This document shows positions 17,479-25,548 of a DNA stretch of 64,000 nt, in pieces. Every line of letters begins with the position of its first letter. The first letter of the stretch is position 1. Below the pieces are notes generated by a model that saw nothing but the letters and a program-made list of their open reading frames with translations, had not been told where the DNA came from and did no database searches. The stretch comes from Massilia kyonggiensis (lineage in GTDB: Bacteria; Pseudomonadota; Gammaproteobacteria; Burkholderiales; Burkholderiaceae_D), in contig NZ_JANUGY010000001.1 of NCBI RefSeq assembly GCF_024756235.1, positions 806,001 to 870,000 of the forward strand. Direction: 5' to 3'. A program made the translations under genes and the position numbers.

Positions 17479-18717
17479 TTACGGACGGCTGCTGGTCGGG
17501 AACGGCCATGCCGCCGGTGCGATCACCGACTTGGCGGCCGGTGCCGGGGCTGCAGCCGCGCCGCTGTCCTTGCCGTCGGTCTTGGCTTCGGCTTTCGTCT
17601 CGGCCTTGGTGTCGGCCTTGGCTTCAGCTTTCGACTCGGCCTTGGCTTCCGGCTTGGCTTCGGCCTTGGTCGCGGCTTTCTTGGCGGCCGGCTTCTTCGC
17701 AGCGGCAGCGGCTTCCGGCTTCGCTTCAGCCTTGGCGGCCGGCTTGGCGGCGGCCTTCTTCACTGCCGGCTTGGCTTCGCTTTTGGCGGCGGGCGCTGCG
17801 GCCTTGGTGGCTGCGGTCTTGGTCGCTGCGGTCTTGGTCGTTGCAGTCTTCTTTGCAGCCGGCTTGGCGGCGGCGGTCGACTTGGCGGCGGTCTTGGTTG
17901 CAGCCGGTTTGGCGGCCGCGGTCGACTTGGCAGCAGTCTTCTTCGCAGCCGGTTTGGCGGCGGCGGTCGACTTGGCGGCGGTCTTCTTGGCAGCCGGTTT
18001 GGCGGCGGTCTTGGTTGCTGCAGCTTTCTTCGCAGCCGGTTTGGCAGCGGCGGTCGACTTGGCGGCGGTCTTGCCTGCTGCTTTCTTGGCAGCCGGTTTG
18101 GCGGCAGCGGTCGACTTGGCAGCAGTCTTCTTGGCAGCCGGTTTAGCGGCGGCGGTCGACTTGGCGGCAGTCTTCTTCGCAGCCGGTTTGGCGGCGGCCT
18201 TGGTTGCGGTCGACTTGGCTGCGGTCTTCTTCGCGGCCGGTTTAGCGGCGGCGGTCGACTTGGCGGCGGTCTTCTTCGCAGCCGGTTTGGCGGCGGCTTT
18301 GGTCGCGGTCGACTTGGCTGCGGTCTTCTTCGCTGCCGGCTTGGCGGCGGTGGCCGACTTGGCTGCAGTCTTCTTGGCTGCCGGTTTGGCGGCGGAGGTC
18401 GACTTGGCGGCGGTCTTGGTTGCGGCCGACTTGGTCGCGGTCGACTTGGTTGCAGCGGTCTTGGTTGCAGCGGCTTTCTTTGCTGCCGGTTTAGCGGCGG
18501 CGGTCTTGGTTGCTGCAGCTTTCTTTGCAGCCGGTTTAGCGGCGGCGGTCGACTTGGCCGGAGCCTTCGTCGCAGCAGCTTTTTTAGCTGCCGGCTTCGC
18601 AGCGGCTTTAGCGGCTACGGTTTTGGTTGCGGGTTTATCTGCTGCTGCCTTAGCGGCCGGTTTGGTGGCGGCTTTTGCAGCCGGTTTTGCTGCTGGTTTT
18701 TTCGCGGCGGTTGCCAT
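17479..18717 (-). CDS. Histone H1-like Ala/Lys/Pro repeat protein
   Basis: 412 aa, made almost entirely of Ala, Lys, Pro and Thr/Ser. Variants of AAAKPAAKKTAAKSTA recur for most of its length, from residue 1 (MATAAKKPAAKPAAK) to about residue 320. The C-terminal 80 residues switch to Ala/Lys/Glu (AEAKPEAKAESKAEAKADTK) and end in APAAWPFPTSSRP. This is the eukaryotic H1 C-tail composition seen in bacterial H1-like nucleoid proteins (BpH1, AlgP), so it probably binds and compacts DNA. The ATG at 18717 is preceded by AGAAGGAGAACAGAAA, a very strong RBS. The repeats are near-identical in nucleotide sequence, so allele length may vary. Confidence 0.85.
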   Translation of the reverse strand: MATAAKKPAAKPAAKAATKPAAKAAADKPATKTVAAKAAAKPAAKKAAATKAPAKSTAAAKPAAKKAAATKTAAAKPAAKKAAATKTAATKSTATKSAATKTAAKSTSAAKPAAKKTAAKSATAAKPAAKKTAAKSTATKAAAKPAAKKTAAKSTAAAKPAAKKTAAKSTATKAAAKPAAKKTAAKSTAAAKPAAKKTAAKSTAAAKPAAKKAAGKTAAKSTAAAKPAAKKAAATKTAAKPAAKKTAAKSTAAAKPAAKKTAAKSTAAAKPAATKTAAKSTAAAKPAAKKTATTKTAATKTAATKAAAPAAKSEAKPAVKKAAAKPAAKAEAKPEAAAAAKKPAAKKAATKAEAKPEAKAESKAEAKADTKAETKAEAKTDGKDSGAAAAPAPAAKSVIAPAAWPFPTSSRP

Positions 18718-18914
18718 TTTCTGTTCTCCTTCTCTGCGATGAGAAATTACGCTACATGGTTTGAACCCGTCCAACCCGGTCTGCTTGGTCGGGCGAATTA
18801 TTCATCGGCGCAAACGCGGCGTTTGCGTCAATGAATCCGGCACCAGCCGAACTGCCGCGGCGATTCGATAAAACCCGTAAAACATCCGGGCATTCATCGC
18901 CGATTTACGCTATA

Positions 18915-18930
18915 CTGTATTTTCATACAG
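18915..18930. promoter_or_regulatory. LexA (SOS)-type operator
   Basis: CTGTATTTTCATACAG fits CTGT-N8-ACAG. Read on the minus strand it is CTGTATGAAAATACAG followed at once by TATAGC, so the operator fills the -35/-10 spacer as in the E. coli recA promoter. The H1-like gene starts 198 bp downstream in that direction. On the plus strand a TATACT box overlaps it, with no clear gene downstream. Confidence 0.6.
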
Positions 18931-19039
18931 TAGTCGCTCAATCGATCTCTGCGGCACCTCGGCTAATCGTCGTCGCCGACGACCGAAACGACTAAAGTCC
19001 GATGGCTCACTGCGCTGTCCACATCGCAGCCCGCGGGCC

Positions 19040-19099
19040 GCGAAAAGAAAAAGCCGCCATGCCCGACATTTATCAGGCAATGCGGCTTGTTCTTTTCGC
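19040..19099. terminator. Long bidirectional terminator-like hairpin
   Basis: GCGAAAAGAAAAAGCCGC pairs with GCGGCTTGTTCTTTTCGC with one mismatch, and an inner CATGCC/GGCAATG stem extends it. On the minus strand the GC stem is followed by TTTTTCTTTT, a good intrinsic terminator for the glycosyltransferase operon that ends 330 bp upstream. On the plus strand the T-rich arm is weaker. Confidence 0.65.
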
Positions 19100-19425
19100 T
19101 AAGCTTACGTGCATACTGAGTGAATCAGCGTCCCATTTTTGATCGGTTTGTTTCCCGTTCAGAGCCTCAAAAATCGGCCTCTTCACGTTTTGACAAATTC
19201 AATCACGTAAAGTACACGAAAACCTTGTCAGTGCGCAACCCGCACACAATATTTTTCATGTGTTTTACTGGGTGAACCAGCGATAGCATCAACCGAAACG
19301 ATCGCTGCGATAACGTTTGATTCCTTCCTCGTCTTGCTTGGTCTCCAAAAACAAGCGCGCAAATCGATGCGCATTACGTTACTACCATTTCGCATATAGC
19401 CTTTATTTAAAGGCGATATTCAAAA

Positions 19426-21081
19426 TCAGTCCGCCGCCACAGTGATGCGCAGCAAGTCCATCTTGCACAACCACGCGAGTCCGCGCAGCAAAGTCGGCCT
19501 GTCGCAAGGTCCGAGCGCGTCGAGCAGCTCGTCGACCTGCGTCGGCCGCGATTCGATCGATCCGAAGATCTGTCCAAACTCTTCCAGCGTCGGCAGCGAC
19601 GCGTGCGCGAAGCGATTGATCGCGAGCTCGCGATACTGGCGCAGCAGCGCGAGCGATGCATCGGGCGCGAGTTCCACCATCGACGCCGGCGTGATCCGCA
19701 TCGTCGGGTACGTGGCGAACAGCTCGAACGGATCGAGCCGGTCCGGCACGACCTGGGGCAGCGCGGGACCGAGGGCCGCATCGGCGCGGCGCCGTTCGTC
19801 GAGCTCGCGCCACAACGCGCGGTAGCGCCCGAACACGACGGCCCAGTCGAATTCCGCGCGCACGCGCCGGCGTGCGTTCTCGCCCAGTTCGCGGCGCAGC
19901 GCGGCATCGCCGGCGAGGCGCACGCAGGCCTGCGCGAGGGCCGGTCCATCCACTGCGACCGCCTGGCTCGTATGGCCGCAGTACGCGTCGTAGCTGTCGA
20001 CGCCGTCGTCGTAACGCTGCGCGAGATCGAGGCCGGCGCCCGCATCCGGCATCACGGTCGGGATGCGGTAGCCGTCCACGCCGTCGCGCACGGTGTCGCG
20101 GTAGCCGTTCCAGTCGCTGACGATGCACGGCAGGCCGGCCGCCATCGCTTCCAGCGGCGTCAGGCCGAAGGTCTCCTGCACGTTGTCGGCGAGCGAGATG
20201 AAGACGTCGGCGGCGGCCCACGCGTCGAGCTGGTTCGCAGCCACGCGGCCGTCCAGCACCGCCAGCGTCACGGACGGGCACAGTTGCGCGGCTGCCTCGT
20301 GGAAGGCCTTGTCGATGGCCTCGTTGGCGAACCAGCCGCACAGCACGAGGTGCACGCGCTTGCCGCCCTGCGCGGCCGCTTCGAGCGCCGCGAACATCTG
20401 TTGCGGATGCGCCTTCGCGTGGAACGACAAACGGCCGAGGAACAGGAACGCGACGTCGCCGTCTTCGATCCCCAGGCGCCGGCGCACGGTGGCGCGGCGG
20501 GCTTCATCGACGTCGAAGTCTGCCGCGTGCACGCCGAGCGGGATCAGGGGCAGCTGCGGCAGCTCGAAGCGCTGGGCACCGAGGCGCGCATTCAAATACT
20601 CGGCCTGGCGTTCGAGCACGCGGCGCACGCTGTCGCGCACGACGCGCGACGTGCAGATCACGGCGTCCCAGCTGCGCACGGGCGCCACGAGCAGGTTGGC
20701 GAGGCTCGTCATCACGGCGTGGCTCGCCGTCGTGTGCGTGATGCCGCACAGGCTGTAGCGGCGCTCGCCGAGGCCCTGGCGGCGCCACGCGAGCCGTTCG
20801 ATGCCGGGCGCGGGGTGATACAGCGTGCCGTAGCGCTCCAGGTCCTGCGGGCGGCCCTGTGCGATCCAGTCGACCTGGCCCTTGTAGCCGTGTTCGCGCA
20901 GCAGGCGCTCGCCTTCGGCCGCGTGGGCCTGGCCGCCGGTGAAGCAGCCGACCGCTTCCAGATCGGGCGCCGTCGCGATCGCGCGCAGCAACCCGGCGCC
21001 GGCCGCCTGGCGGCCCATCAGGCGCGGGCCTGCCGTCGAGTAGCCGTCGGGGGCGTAGTGGAAGGCGAAGCGGTCCGTCAT
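19426..21081 (-). CDS. Glycosyltransferase family 4-like protein with C-terminal extension
   Basis: 551 aa from the ATG at 21081, preceded by GGAGGTCGC. The GT-B fold is recognisable: an N-terminal domain with donor-independent motifs (YAPDGYSTAGPRLMGR), a linker, then a C-terminal domain with FLFLGRLSFHAKAHPQQM, AADVFISLADNVQETFGLTPLEAMAAGLPCIVSDWNGY (the E-x7-E nucleotide-sugar site) and DGVDGYRIP. About 150 further residues form a helical extension of unknown role. It follows the glycosyltransferase at 21078 with a 4-nt overlap, so both probably act in one surface-glycan or capsule pathway. Donor and acceptor are unknown. Confidence 0.88.
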   Translation of the reverse strand: MTDRFAFHYAPDGYSTAGPRLMGRQAAGAGLLRAIATAPDLEAVGCFTGGQAHAAEGERLLREHGYKGQVDWIAQGRPQDLERYGTLYHPAPGIERLAWRRQGLGERRYSLCGITHTTASHAVMTSLANLLVAPVRSWDAVICTSRVVRDSVRRVLERQAEYLNARLGAQRFELPQLPLIPLGVHAADFDVDEARRATVRRRLGIEDGDVAFLFLGRLSFHAKAHPQQMFAALEAAAQGGKRVHLVLCGWFANEAIDKAFHEAAAQLCPSVTLAVLDGRVAANQLDAWAAADVFISLADNVQETFGLTPLEAMAAGLPCIVSDWNGYRDTVRDGVDGYRIPTVMPDAGAGLDLAQRYDDGVDSYDAYCGHTSQAVAVDGPALAQACVRLAGDAALRRELGENARRRVRAEFDWAVVFGRYRALWRELDERRRADAALGPALPQVVPDRLDPFELFATYPTMRITPASMVELAPDASLALLRQYRELAINRFAHASLPTLEEFGQIFGSIESRPTQVDELLDALGPCDRPTLLRGLAWLCKMDLLRITVAAD

Positions 21082-22346
21082 GCGACCTCCTCCGCATCTG
21101 TGCGCTCGGCCAATGGCTGAAGCAGGCCGAGGTAGACCGGCAGCCCGACCGTTTCGAAATCGTAGCGCGTGCGCACCGTCTCGCGCCCGGCCATGCCGAC
21201 GTGCGCGATCTCGTGGCGGCGCGCGATGAGATCGAGCGCGCGGTCGGCGAGCAGCGCCACGTCGAAGAACGGCGTCAGGAACCCGTTCTCGCCGTCGCGG
21301 ATCACTTCCCGCACCGGCGCGGTAGCGGAGCCCAGCACCGGCACGCCGACGGCCATCGCTTCCAGCATCGACCAGGACAGCACGAACGGATACGTCAGGT
21401 AGACATGCAGGCTGGAGACCTGCAGCGCACTGCGGTAGATGGCGTACGGCACTTTGCCGAGGAAGTGCACGCGCGACCAGTCGACGGTCTCGCCGCGGCC
21501 GTCCAGCTCGGCCTTGAGGGCGTCGCGGTAACTCGCGTGGCCCTGCGGCGGACGGCGGCCGTAGCTGACGCCGTCGCCGCCGACGACGACGACCTGCAGC
21601 TCGGGATTCCCCGCGAGCAGCCGTGGCAGGCTGCGCATGAAGACGTGGAAGCCGCGGTAGGGTTCGAGGTTGCGCGCGACGAACGTCAGCACCGGCTGCG
21701 CGCGCGTGAGCACGGCGCCGCCGGGCAGCTCCAGCCGCGCGTGCGGGTCGGGGCCCAGCTGCTGGGTGTCGATGCCCTCGTGGACTTCGCGGATCTTGCC
21801 GCGCAGTTCGGGCGGATGCACGCCGCGCTGCCAGGCCGTGGGCGCGACGCCGTCGTCGGCCGCCAGCAGCGACTGCATCAGCACGGAGTTCTTGATGCGG
21901 ATGCGCAGGCGGTCGTCGAAGCTCACCGGATACTCGGGATCGAAGCCGACGTCCAACCCGCTTGCGGCCCACCAGAATTCGCAGAACACGACGAGGCGCG
22001 CCTGCGGGAACACGTCCTTGACGAACAGGGCCTCGCCCCAGCCGGGGTGGCACACGACGACGTCGGGCACGAAGCCTTCCTGCTTCAGCGCCACGCACAC
22101 GCGCGCGACGGCCTGGCCGCGGCGCACGCAGCCTTCGAAGTGGCGCAGGTAGTGATGGGTCTTCTCGCCCGGACCGTCCGGCTTGGCGTAGCCGATCGTC
22201 CGCACCTTCGGTCCCAAGGGCTCGCGCCGCACCGCGGTCTCTTCGCCGATCGCGACGACGTCGAAGTCGGGCCGCGTCTGCAGATACCGCATCAGCCGGC
22301 GGAACTGGCCCGGCAGATTCTGGTGGATGAAGAGGACTCGGGTCAT
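21078..22346 (-). CDS. Glycosyltransferase family 4 protein
   Basis: 422 aa from the ATG at 22346 (MTRVLFIHQNLPGQFRRL). A TTG 30 nt upstream is in frame but has no family similarity after it. N-terminal GT-B motif FIHQNLPGQFRRLMRYL; C-terminal domain with VLTFVARNLEPYRGFHVFMRSLPRLL, VVVVGGDGVSYG, and SSLHVYLTYPFVLSWSMLEAMAVGVPVLGSATAPVREVI (E-x7-E site). The FEFWW-like motif (FCEFWWAASGLDVGFDPEY) is typical of a family often found in O-antigen or exopolysaccharide loci. It overlaps the downstream glycosyltransferase by 4 nt. Confidence 0.9.
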   Translation of the reverse strand: MTRVLFIHQNLPGQFRRLMRYLQTRPDFDVVAIGEETAVRREPLGPKVRTIGYAKPDGPGEKTHHYLRHFEGCVRRGQAVARVCVALKQEGFVPDVVVCHPGWGEALFVKDVFPQARLVVFCEFWWAASGLDVGFDPEYPVSFDDRLRIRIKNSVLMQSLLAADDGVAPTAWQRGVHPPELRGKIREVHEGIDTQQLGPDPHARLELPGGAVLTRAQPVLTFVARNLEPYRGFHVFMRSLPRLLAGNPELQVVVVGGDGVSYGRRPPQGHASYRDALKAELDGRGETVDWSRVHFLGKVPYAIYRSALQVSSLHVYLTYPFVLSWSMLEAMAVGVPVLGSATAPVREVIRDGENGFLTPFFDVALLADRALDLIARRHEIAHVGMAGRETVRTRYDFETVGLPVYLGLLQPLAERTDAEEVA

Positions 22347-22474
22347 GACGTTCGGTTCGCGTGACGACGACGACAAGTTGGAATTGAACGCATGATAGCC
22401 TCAGACTTCGCGTCGTGGCGCGACGCACGTGCAAAATCGTGAAGAATGCGTGCGTTGGACCACGCAAGATGGCA

Positions 22475-23179
22475 TCAACGTATCGTCGAAGGTACGGACG
22501 AATGGTCCGCGATGGCGATCGCGGACCAGTGCACGTCGACCACGGGCGTGCGTGTCGCGCGGTCGCGGCGGTAGCTGTGGAAGGTCCAGCGTCCATCGGC
22601 GCGCGTGTGGCACATGGTGCATTCGCCCTGCCCCGCCACGGCCTCGACGCCCGCGCGTTCGAGCTGGCGGCGCACGATCGCGGGCAGGTCGAGCCGGCGC
22701 GGCCGCGGTGCGACGAAGCCGGGCGCGAGGTCCCAGCGCGCGACGAAACCGTCGATCACCTCCTGCCCCACTTCGTAGCAGCACGCGCGCGCGGCCGGAC
22801 CCAGCGCCGCGATCCAGTCGCCGGGATCGCCGCCGCGCGCACGCACGAGGTCCGCGAACGCGTCGACGATGCCGCCCAGCGCGCCGCGCCATCCCGCGTG
22901 CAGCGCCGCCACTTCGCGCCCGTCGCGCCGCGCCAGCAGCACCGGCACGCAGTCGGCGGTGGCGATGGCCAGCAACAGGCCGGGCTGGTCGGTCAGCATG
23001 CCGTCGGCCTCGCCGCAGTCCTCGTTCGCGTCGGTCACGACCGCGATGCGCGTGCCGTGGCGCTCGTGCTGGATCGGGCGGCGCGGCCAGTAGCCGGGCA
23101 GCAGCGCGGCCATGTCGTCATGGCGCGTGCCGAAGCCGTGCACGATGGCGGGATGGTCGAGGAGCGGGCTGGTGAACAT
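22475..23179 (-). CDS. YfiH/LACC1-family purine nucleoside phosphorylase/laccase-domain protein
   Basis: 234 aa with the multicopper polyphenol oxidase fold: HGFGTRHDD near the N-terminus, LLLAIATADCVPVLLARRDGREVAALHAGWRGALGGIV (metal-site Cys and His), ALGPAARACCYEVGQEV and CTMCHTRADGRWTFHSYRRD. Recent work on the family shows adenosine deaminase/purine nucleoside phosphorylase activity rather than true laccase. The ATG at 23179 was chosen (MFTSPLLDHPAIVHGF); an ATG 39 nt upstream is possible. It is divergent from the DUF6445 gene with an 87-bp shared region. Confidence 0.9.
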   Translation of the reverse strand: MFTSPLLDHPAIVHGFGTRHDDMAALLPGYWPRRPIQHERHGTRIAVVTDANEDCGEADGMLTDQPGLLLAIATADCVPVLLARRDGREVAALHAGWRGALGGIVDAFADLVRARGGDPGDWIAALGPAARACCYEVGQEVIDGFVARWDLAPGFVAPRPRRLDLPAIVRRQLERAGVEAVAGQGECTMCHTRADGRWTFHSYRRDRATRTPVVDVHWSAIAIADHSSVPSTIR

Positions 23180-23266
23180 GACGGACTGCGGCGGGCGAGG
23201 TCGAAATGGCGGCAGCATAGCATGGGGGGTGTACCATGAGCCCACTTTCACAACGCCGCCACCGCC

Positions 23267-23980
23267 ATGCTCCCCCTGCTCAATCCGCAGCCGCGCGTCA
23301 GCGTGGTACCGATCTTCGAGGACCACCGGTGCGTGATCATCGACGACTTCATGCTGGAGCCGGAGGAGCTGGTCAACTACGCGGCCAACAACCACATGAA
23401 TTTCCGGGACCTGACGGGCAATTATTATCCGGGTCCCGAGCTGCCGATCGGCGGCACGTTCGCGGCACGCGTCCAGGACAGCTTCCTGCAGCACGCGCGC
23501 ACGCCGCTGGGCGCGCGCCGCATCCTCGACATGAAGAGCCGCCTGTCGCTCGTGACGCGCCGCCCGCAGGACCTGCTGCCGGGCCAGCGCCTGCCGCACC
23601 GCGATTTCTCGGGCCTGCCGGCGGGTATCGGCGTGGGCGCGATGGTGCTGTACCTGTTCCGGGACGAGCGCTTCGGCGGCACCAGCTTCTTCAAACCGAA
23701 GGTGCCGGAGCACGAGATCACGGCGCTGGAACACGATCTGAGGCGCCGCGAGCAGGCCGGCGTGGCGATGCCGGACGTGCCGCCGACCTTCGCGATCGCG
23801 TCGAGCCGCTGGTTCGAGAAAGTGCTGACGGTCGAACCGCGCTACAACCGGGCGATCTTCTACAACGGAGGCCTCTTCCACTCGGGGCATATCCACATGC
23901 CCGAGCTGATGGTAAACGACGCGCGCACGGGGCGGCTGACGGCGAATGCGTTCTTCCAGCTGCGCATGGCGGCGGGGTGA
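23267..23980 (+). CDS. DUF6445 family protein (2OG-Fe(II) dioxygenase-like)
   Basis: 237 aa, soluble, no signal peptide. A double-stranded beta-helix signature is visible: LPHRDFSG supplies an HxD pair (His111, Asp113), GGTSFFKP is a core strand, and IFYNGGLFHSGHI provides a distal histidine (His205) followed by arginines near RTGRLTANAFF. These are the positions expected of Fe(II)/2-oxoglutarate dioxygenases, but no substrate or activity is known for DUF6445. Related proteins often occur near tryptophan halogenase/TonB-receptor loci; none is seen here. It stands alone. Confidence 0.8.
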   Translation: MLPLLNPQPRVSVVPIFEDHRCVIIDDFMLEPEELVNYAANNHMNFRDLTGNYYPGPELPIGGTFAARVQDSFLQHARTPLGARRILDMKSRLSLVTRRPQDLLPGQRLPHRDFSGLPAGIGVGAMVLYLFRDERFGGTSFFKPKVPEHEITALEHDLRRREQAGVAMPDVPPTFAIASSRWFEKVLTVEPRYNRAIFYNGGLFHSGHIHMPELMVNDARTGRLTANAFFQLRMAAG

Positions 23981-23996
23981 CGTTGGTGTTGCCCAC

Positions 23997-24024
23997 ACAA
24001 AAAAGCCCGCCGGGTGGCGGGCTT
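23997..24024 (-). terminator. Intrinsic terminator of nrdB
   Basis: AAGCCCGCC/GGCGGGCTT, 9-bp stem with GGGT loop (24003-24024), followed on the minus strand by a T-run and then TGTG. It starts 21 nt after the nrdB stop codon. Confidence 0.88.
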
Positions 24025-24044
24025 CGTCGCAGAGTGCGGCTGGA

Positions 24045-25151
24045 TCAGTCCCAGTTCAGCGCACCACCGGTCTGGTACTCGGTCACGCGCGTCTCGAAGA
24101 AGTTGCGCTCCTTCTTCAGGTCGATCATCTCGCTCATCCACGGGAACGGGTTTTCCTCGTTCGGGAACAGCGGATCCAGGCCGATCTGGACGGCACGGCG
24201 GTTGGCGATGAAGCGCAGGTAGCCCTTGAACATGGCTGCGTTCAGGCCCAGCACGCCGCGCGGCATCGTGTCTTCGGCGTAGCGGTATTCCAGGTCGACG
24301 GCCTTCAGGAACAGGCCCTTGATCTCTTCGCGGAATTCCGCCGTCCACAGCTGCGGGTTTTCCATCTTGATCGTGTTGATCAGGTCGATACCGAAGTTGC
24401 AGTGCATCGACTCGTCGCGCAGGATGTACTGGTACTGCTCGGCGGCGCCCGTCATCTTGTTCTGGCGGCCCAGCGCGAGGATCTGCGTGAAGCCGACGTA
24501 GAAAAACAGGCCTTCCATCAGGCAAGCAAACACGATGATCGAACGCAGCAGCTTCTGGTCGTTTTCCAGCGTGCCGGTGTGGAACGTCGGGTCGTTGATG
24601 ACTTCGATGAACGGGATCAGGAACTGGTCCTTGTCGCGGATCGACGGGATCTCGTTGTAGGCGTTGAAGATTTCGCGCTCGTCCAGGCCCAGCGATTCCA
24701 CGATGTACTGGTAGGCATGGGTGTGGATCGCTTCTTCGAATGCCTGGCGCAGCAGGTACTGGCGGCATTCCGGCGCCGTGATGTGGCGGTAGGTGCCCAG
24801 CACGATGTTGTTGGCGGCCAGCGAGTCGGCGGTCACGAAGAAGCCGAGGTTGCGCTTGACGATGCGGCGCTCGTCTTCGGTCAGGCCGTTCGGGTTCTTC
24901 CACAGCTCGATGTCGCGCTGCATGTTCACTTCCTGCGGCATCCAGTGGTTCGCGCAGCCGGCCAGGTATTTGTCCCACGCCCACTTGTACTTGAACGGTA
25001 CCAGCTGGTTGACGTCGGTCTTGGCGTTGATGATGCGCTTGTCGTCCGCGTTCACGCGCTTGGCGACGTCGGCGGCGCTCGCGCCTTCGGAGTTGGTTCC
25101 AGCCGCCACCGGCGTGCTACTTATCGGTTCATCGTCCCAAGACAGTGCCAT
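24045..25151 (-). CDS. nrdB: Ribonucleotide reductase class Ia, beta subunit
   Basis: Di-iron tyrosyl-radical subunit of class Ia ribonucleotide reductase. 368 aa. Metal-ligand and radical motifs are visible in order: [38 protein letters not shown] and [15 protein letters not shown]. The C-terminus ([15 protein letters not shown]) is the tail that docks into NrdA. RBS AGAGGAAAGATC precedes the ATG. It is downstream of nrdA on the same strand but separated by 920 bp carrying a small gene and hairpins, so it may have its own promoter. Confidence 0.97.
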   Translation of the reverse strand: MALSWDDEPISSTPVAAGTNSEGASAADVAKRVNADDKRIINAKTDVNQLVPFKYKWAWDKYLAGCANHWMPQEVNMQRDIELWKNPNGLTEDERRIVKRNLGFFVTADSLAANNIVLGTYRHITAPECRQYLLRQAFEEAIHTHAYQYIVESLGLDEREIFNAYNEIPSIRDKDQFLIPFIEVINDPTFHTGTLENDQKLLRSIIVFACLMEGLFFYVGFTQILALGRQNKMTGAAEQYQYILRDESMHCNFGIDLINTIKMENPQLWTAEFREEIKGLFLKAVDLEYRYAEDTMPRGVLGLNAAMFKGYLRFIANRRAVQIGLDPLFPNEENPFPWMSEMIDLKKERNFFETRVTEYQTGGALNWD

Positions 25152-25267
25152 GATCTTTCCTCTAGATGTTAAAACAGCCCTCCTGTTGGAAGAGCGTTGA
25201 AAAATGATTTATTTTATTACGCAAGCCCTCACCTCACCAGTTGTAATCTCCTCACAAATACGAAGAC

Positions 25268-25290
25268 GACAGGCCTGCGAGAGGCCTGTC
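25268..25290 (-). other. Hairpin between the 82-aa gene and nrdB
   Basis: GACAGGCCT/AGGCCTGTC, a 9-bp stem with GCGAG loop, lies 10 nt after the stop of the 82-aa gene. On the minus strand it is followed by a weakly U-rich GTCTTCGTATTTG. It could be a leaky terminator or a processing site separating that gene from nrdB. Confidence 0.5.
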
Positions 25291-25299
25291 GCAACTAGC

Positions 25300-25548
25300 T
25301 TACCGAGGCTTATTAGCTTGAGATACAACGGAGGCGGCAAACGCCTTCGTTTGCTCGCTGTACTTCGAACTTCTTAGAACTTGAGAAGCCGTAGCCTCCA
25401 TAGCTTTGCCCGTTTGATTGCTGCTCTGTGCTTGGGACAATACTGACCCGGCAAGTCGCTTGGAAACGTCAGAAGCTCGAGTGTCCCGCAGCGTTGCTGC
25501 TGCTTGGGATGCGAGAGTGGAAGAGGATCGTTTCGAATTAAATGTCAT
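25300..25548 (-). CDS. Small Ser/Ala-rich protein between nrdA and nrdB
   Basis: 82 aa, basic, rich in Ser, Ala, Gln and Thr, with no hydrophobic segment. Two internal near-repeats are visible: SKRLAGSVLSQAQSSNQTG and the C-terminal SEQTKAFAASVVSQANKPR, sharing the pattern A(G/A)S-V-(L/V)-SQA. Small proteins with A-x-S-x-L-S-Q repeats occur as hypothetical genes in many bacteria, often beside mobile DNA. The RBS is GTAGGAATAGTT. Base composition is clearly lower in GC than nrdA and nrdB. Function unknown; possibly acquired by transfer. Confidence 0.6.
   Translation of the reverse strand: MTFNSKRSSSTLASQAAATLRDTRASDVSKRLAGSVLSQAQSSNQTGKAMEATASQVLRSSKYSEQTKAFAASVVSQANKPR

Larger units (their letters stand above)
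18718..19425. other. 700-bp intergenic region with LexA-like box and long hairpin
   Basis: No convincing gene was found. The region holds the RBS of the H1-like gene, a LexA-like palindrome (18915-18930), a 60-nt hairpin (19040-19099) and a possible plus-strand promoter (TTGACA at 19190, TACACG at 19213, 17-bp spacer). From about 19100 to 19420 it is AT-richer than its surroundings. A 46-codon plus-strand ORF from about 19003 runs through the hairpin but has no recognisable features. Confidence 0.6.

Noticed and set aside
17800..18600. CRISPR-like array of short repeats
   Set aside because: Repeats are in-frame coding units of the H1-like protein with no unique spacers, no leader and no cas genes.
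16861..18834. Gly/Leu/Arg-rich 657-aa plus-strand protein
   Set aside because: It is the reverse frame of the Ala/Lys repeats of the H1-like gene and of yggT.
19003..19143. 46-codon ORF after the LexA-like box
   Set aside because: It reads through a terminator-like hairpin and has no RBS or recognisable features; kept only as a possibility in the intergenic description.
19426..22596. 1056-aa fused protein on the minus strand
   Set aside because: The first 500 residues are out of frame with the glycosyltransferase at 21078; the real gene starts at 21081 with its own RBS.
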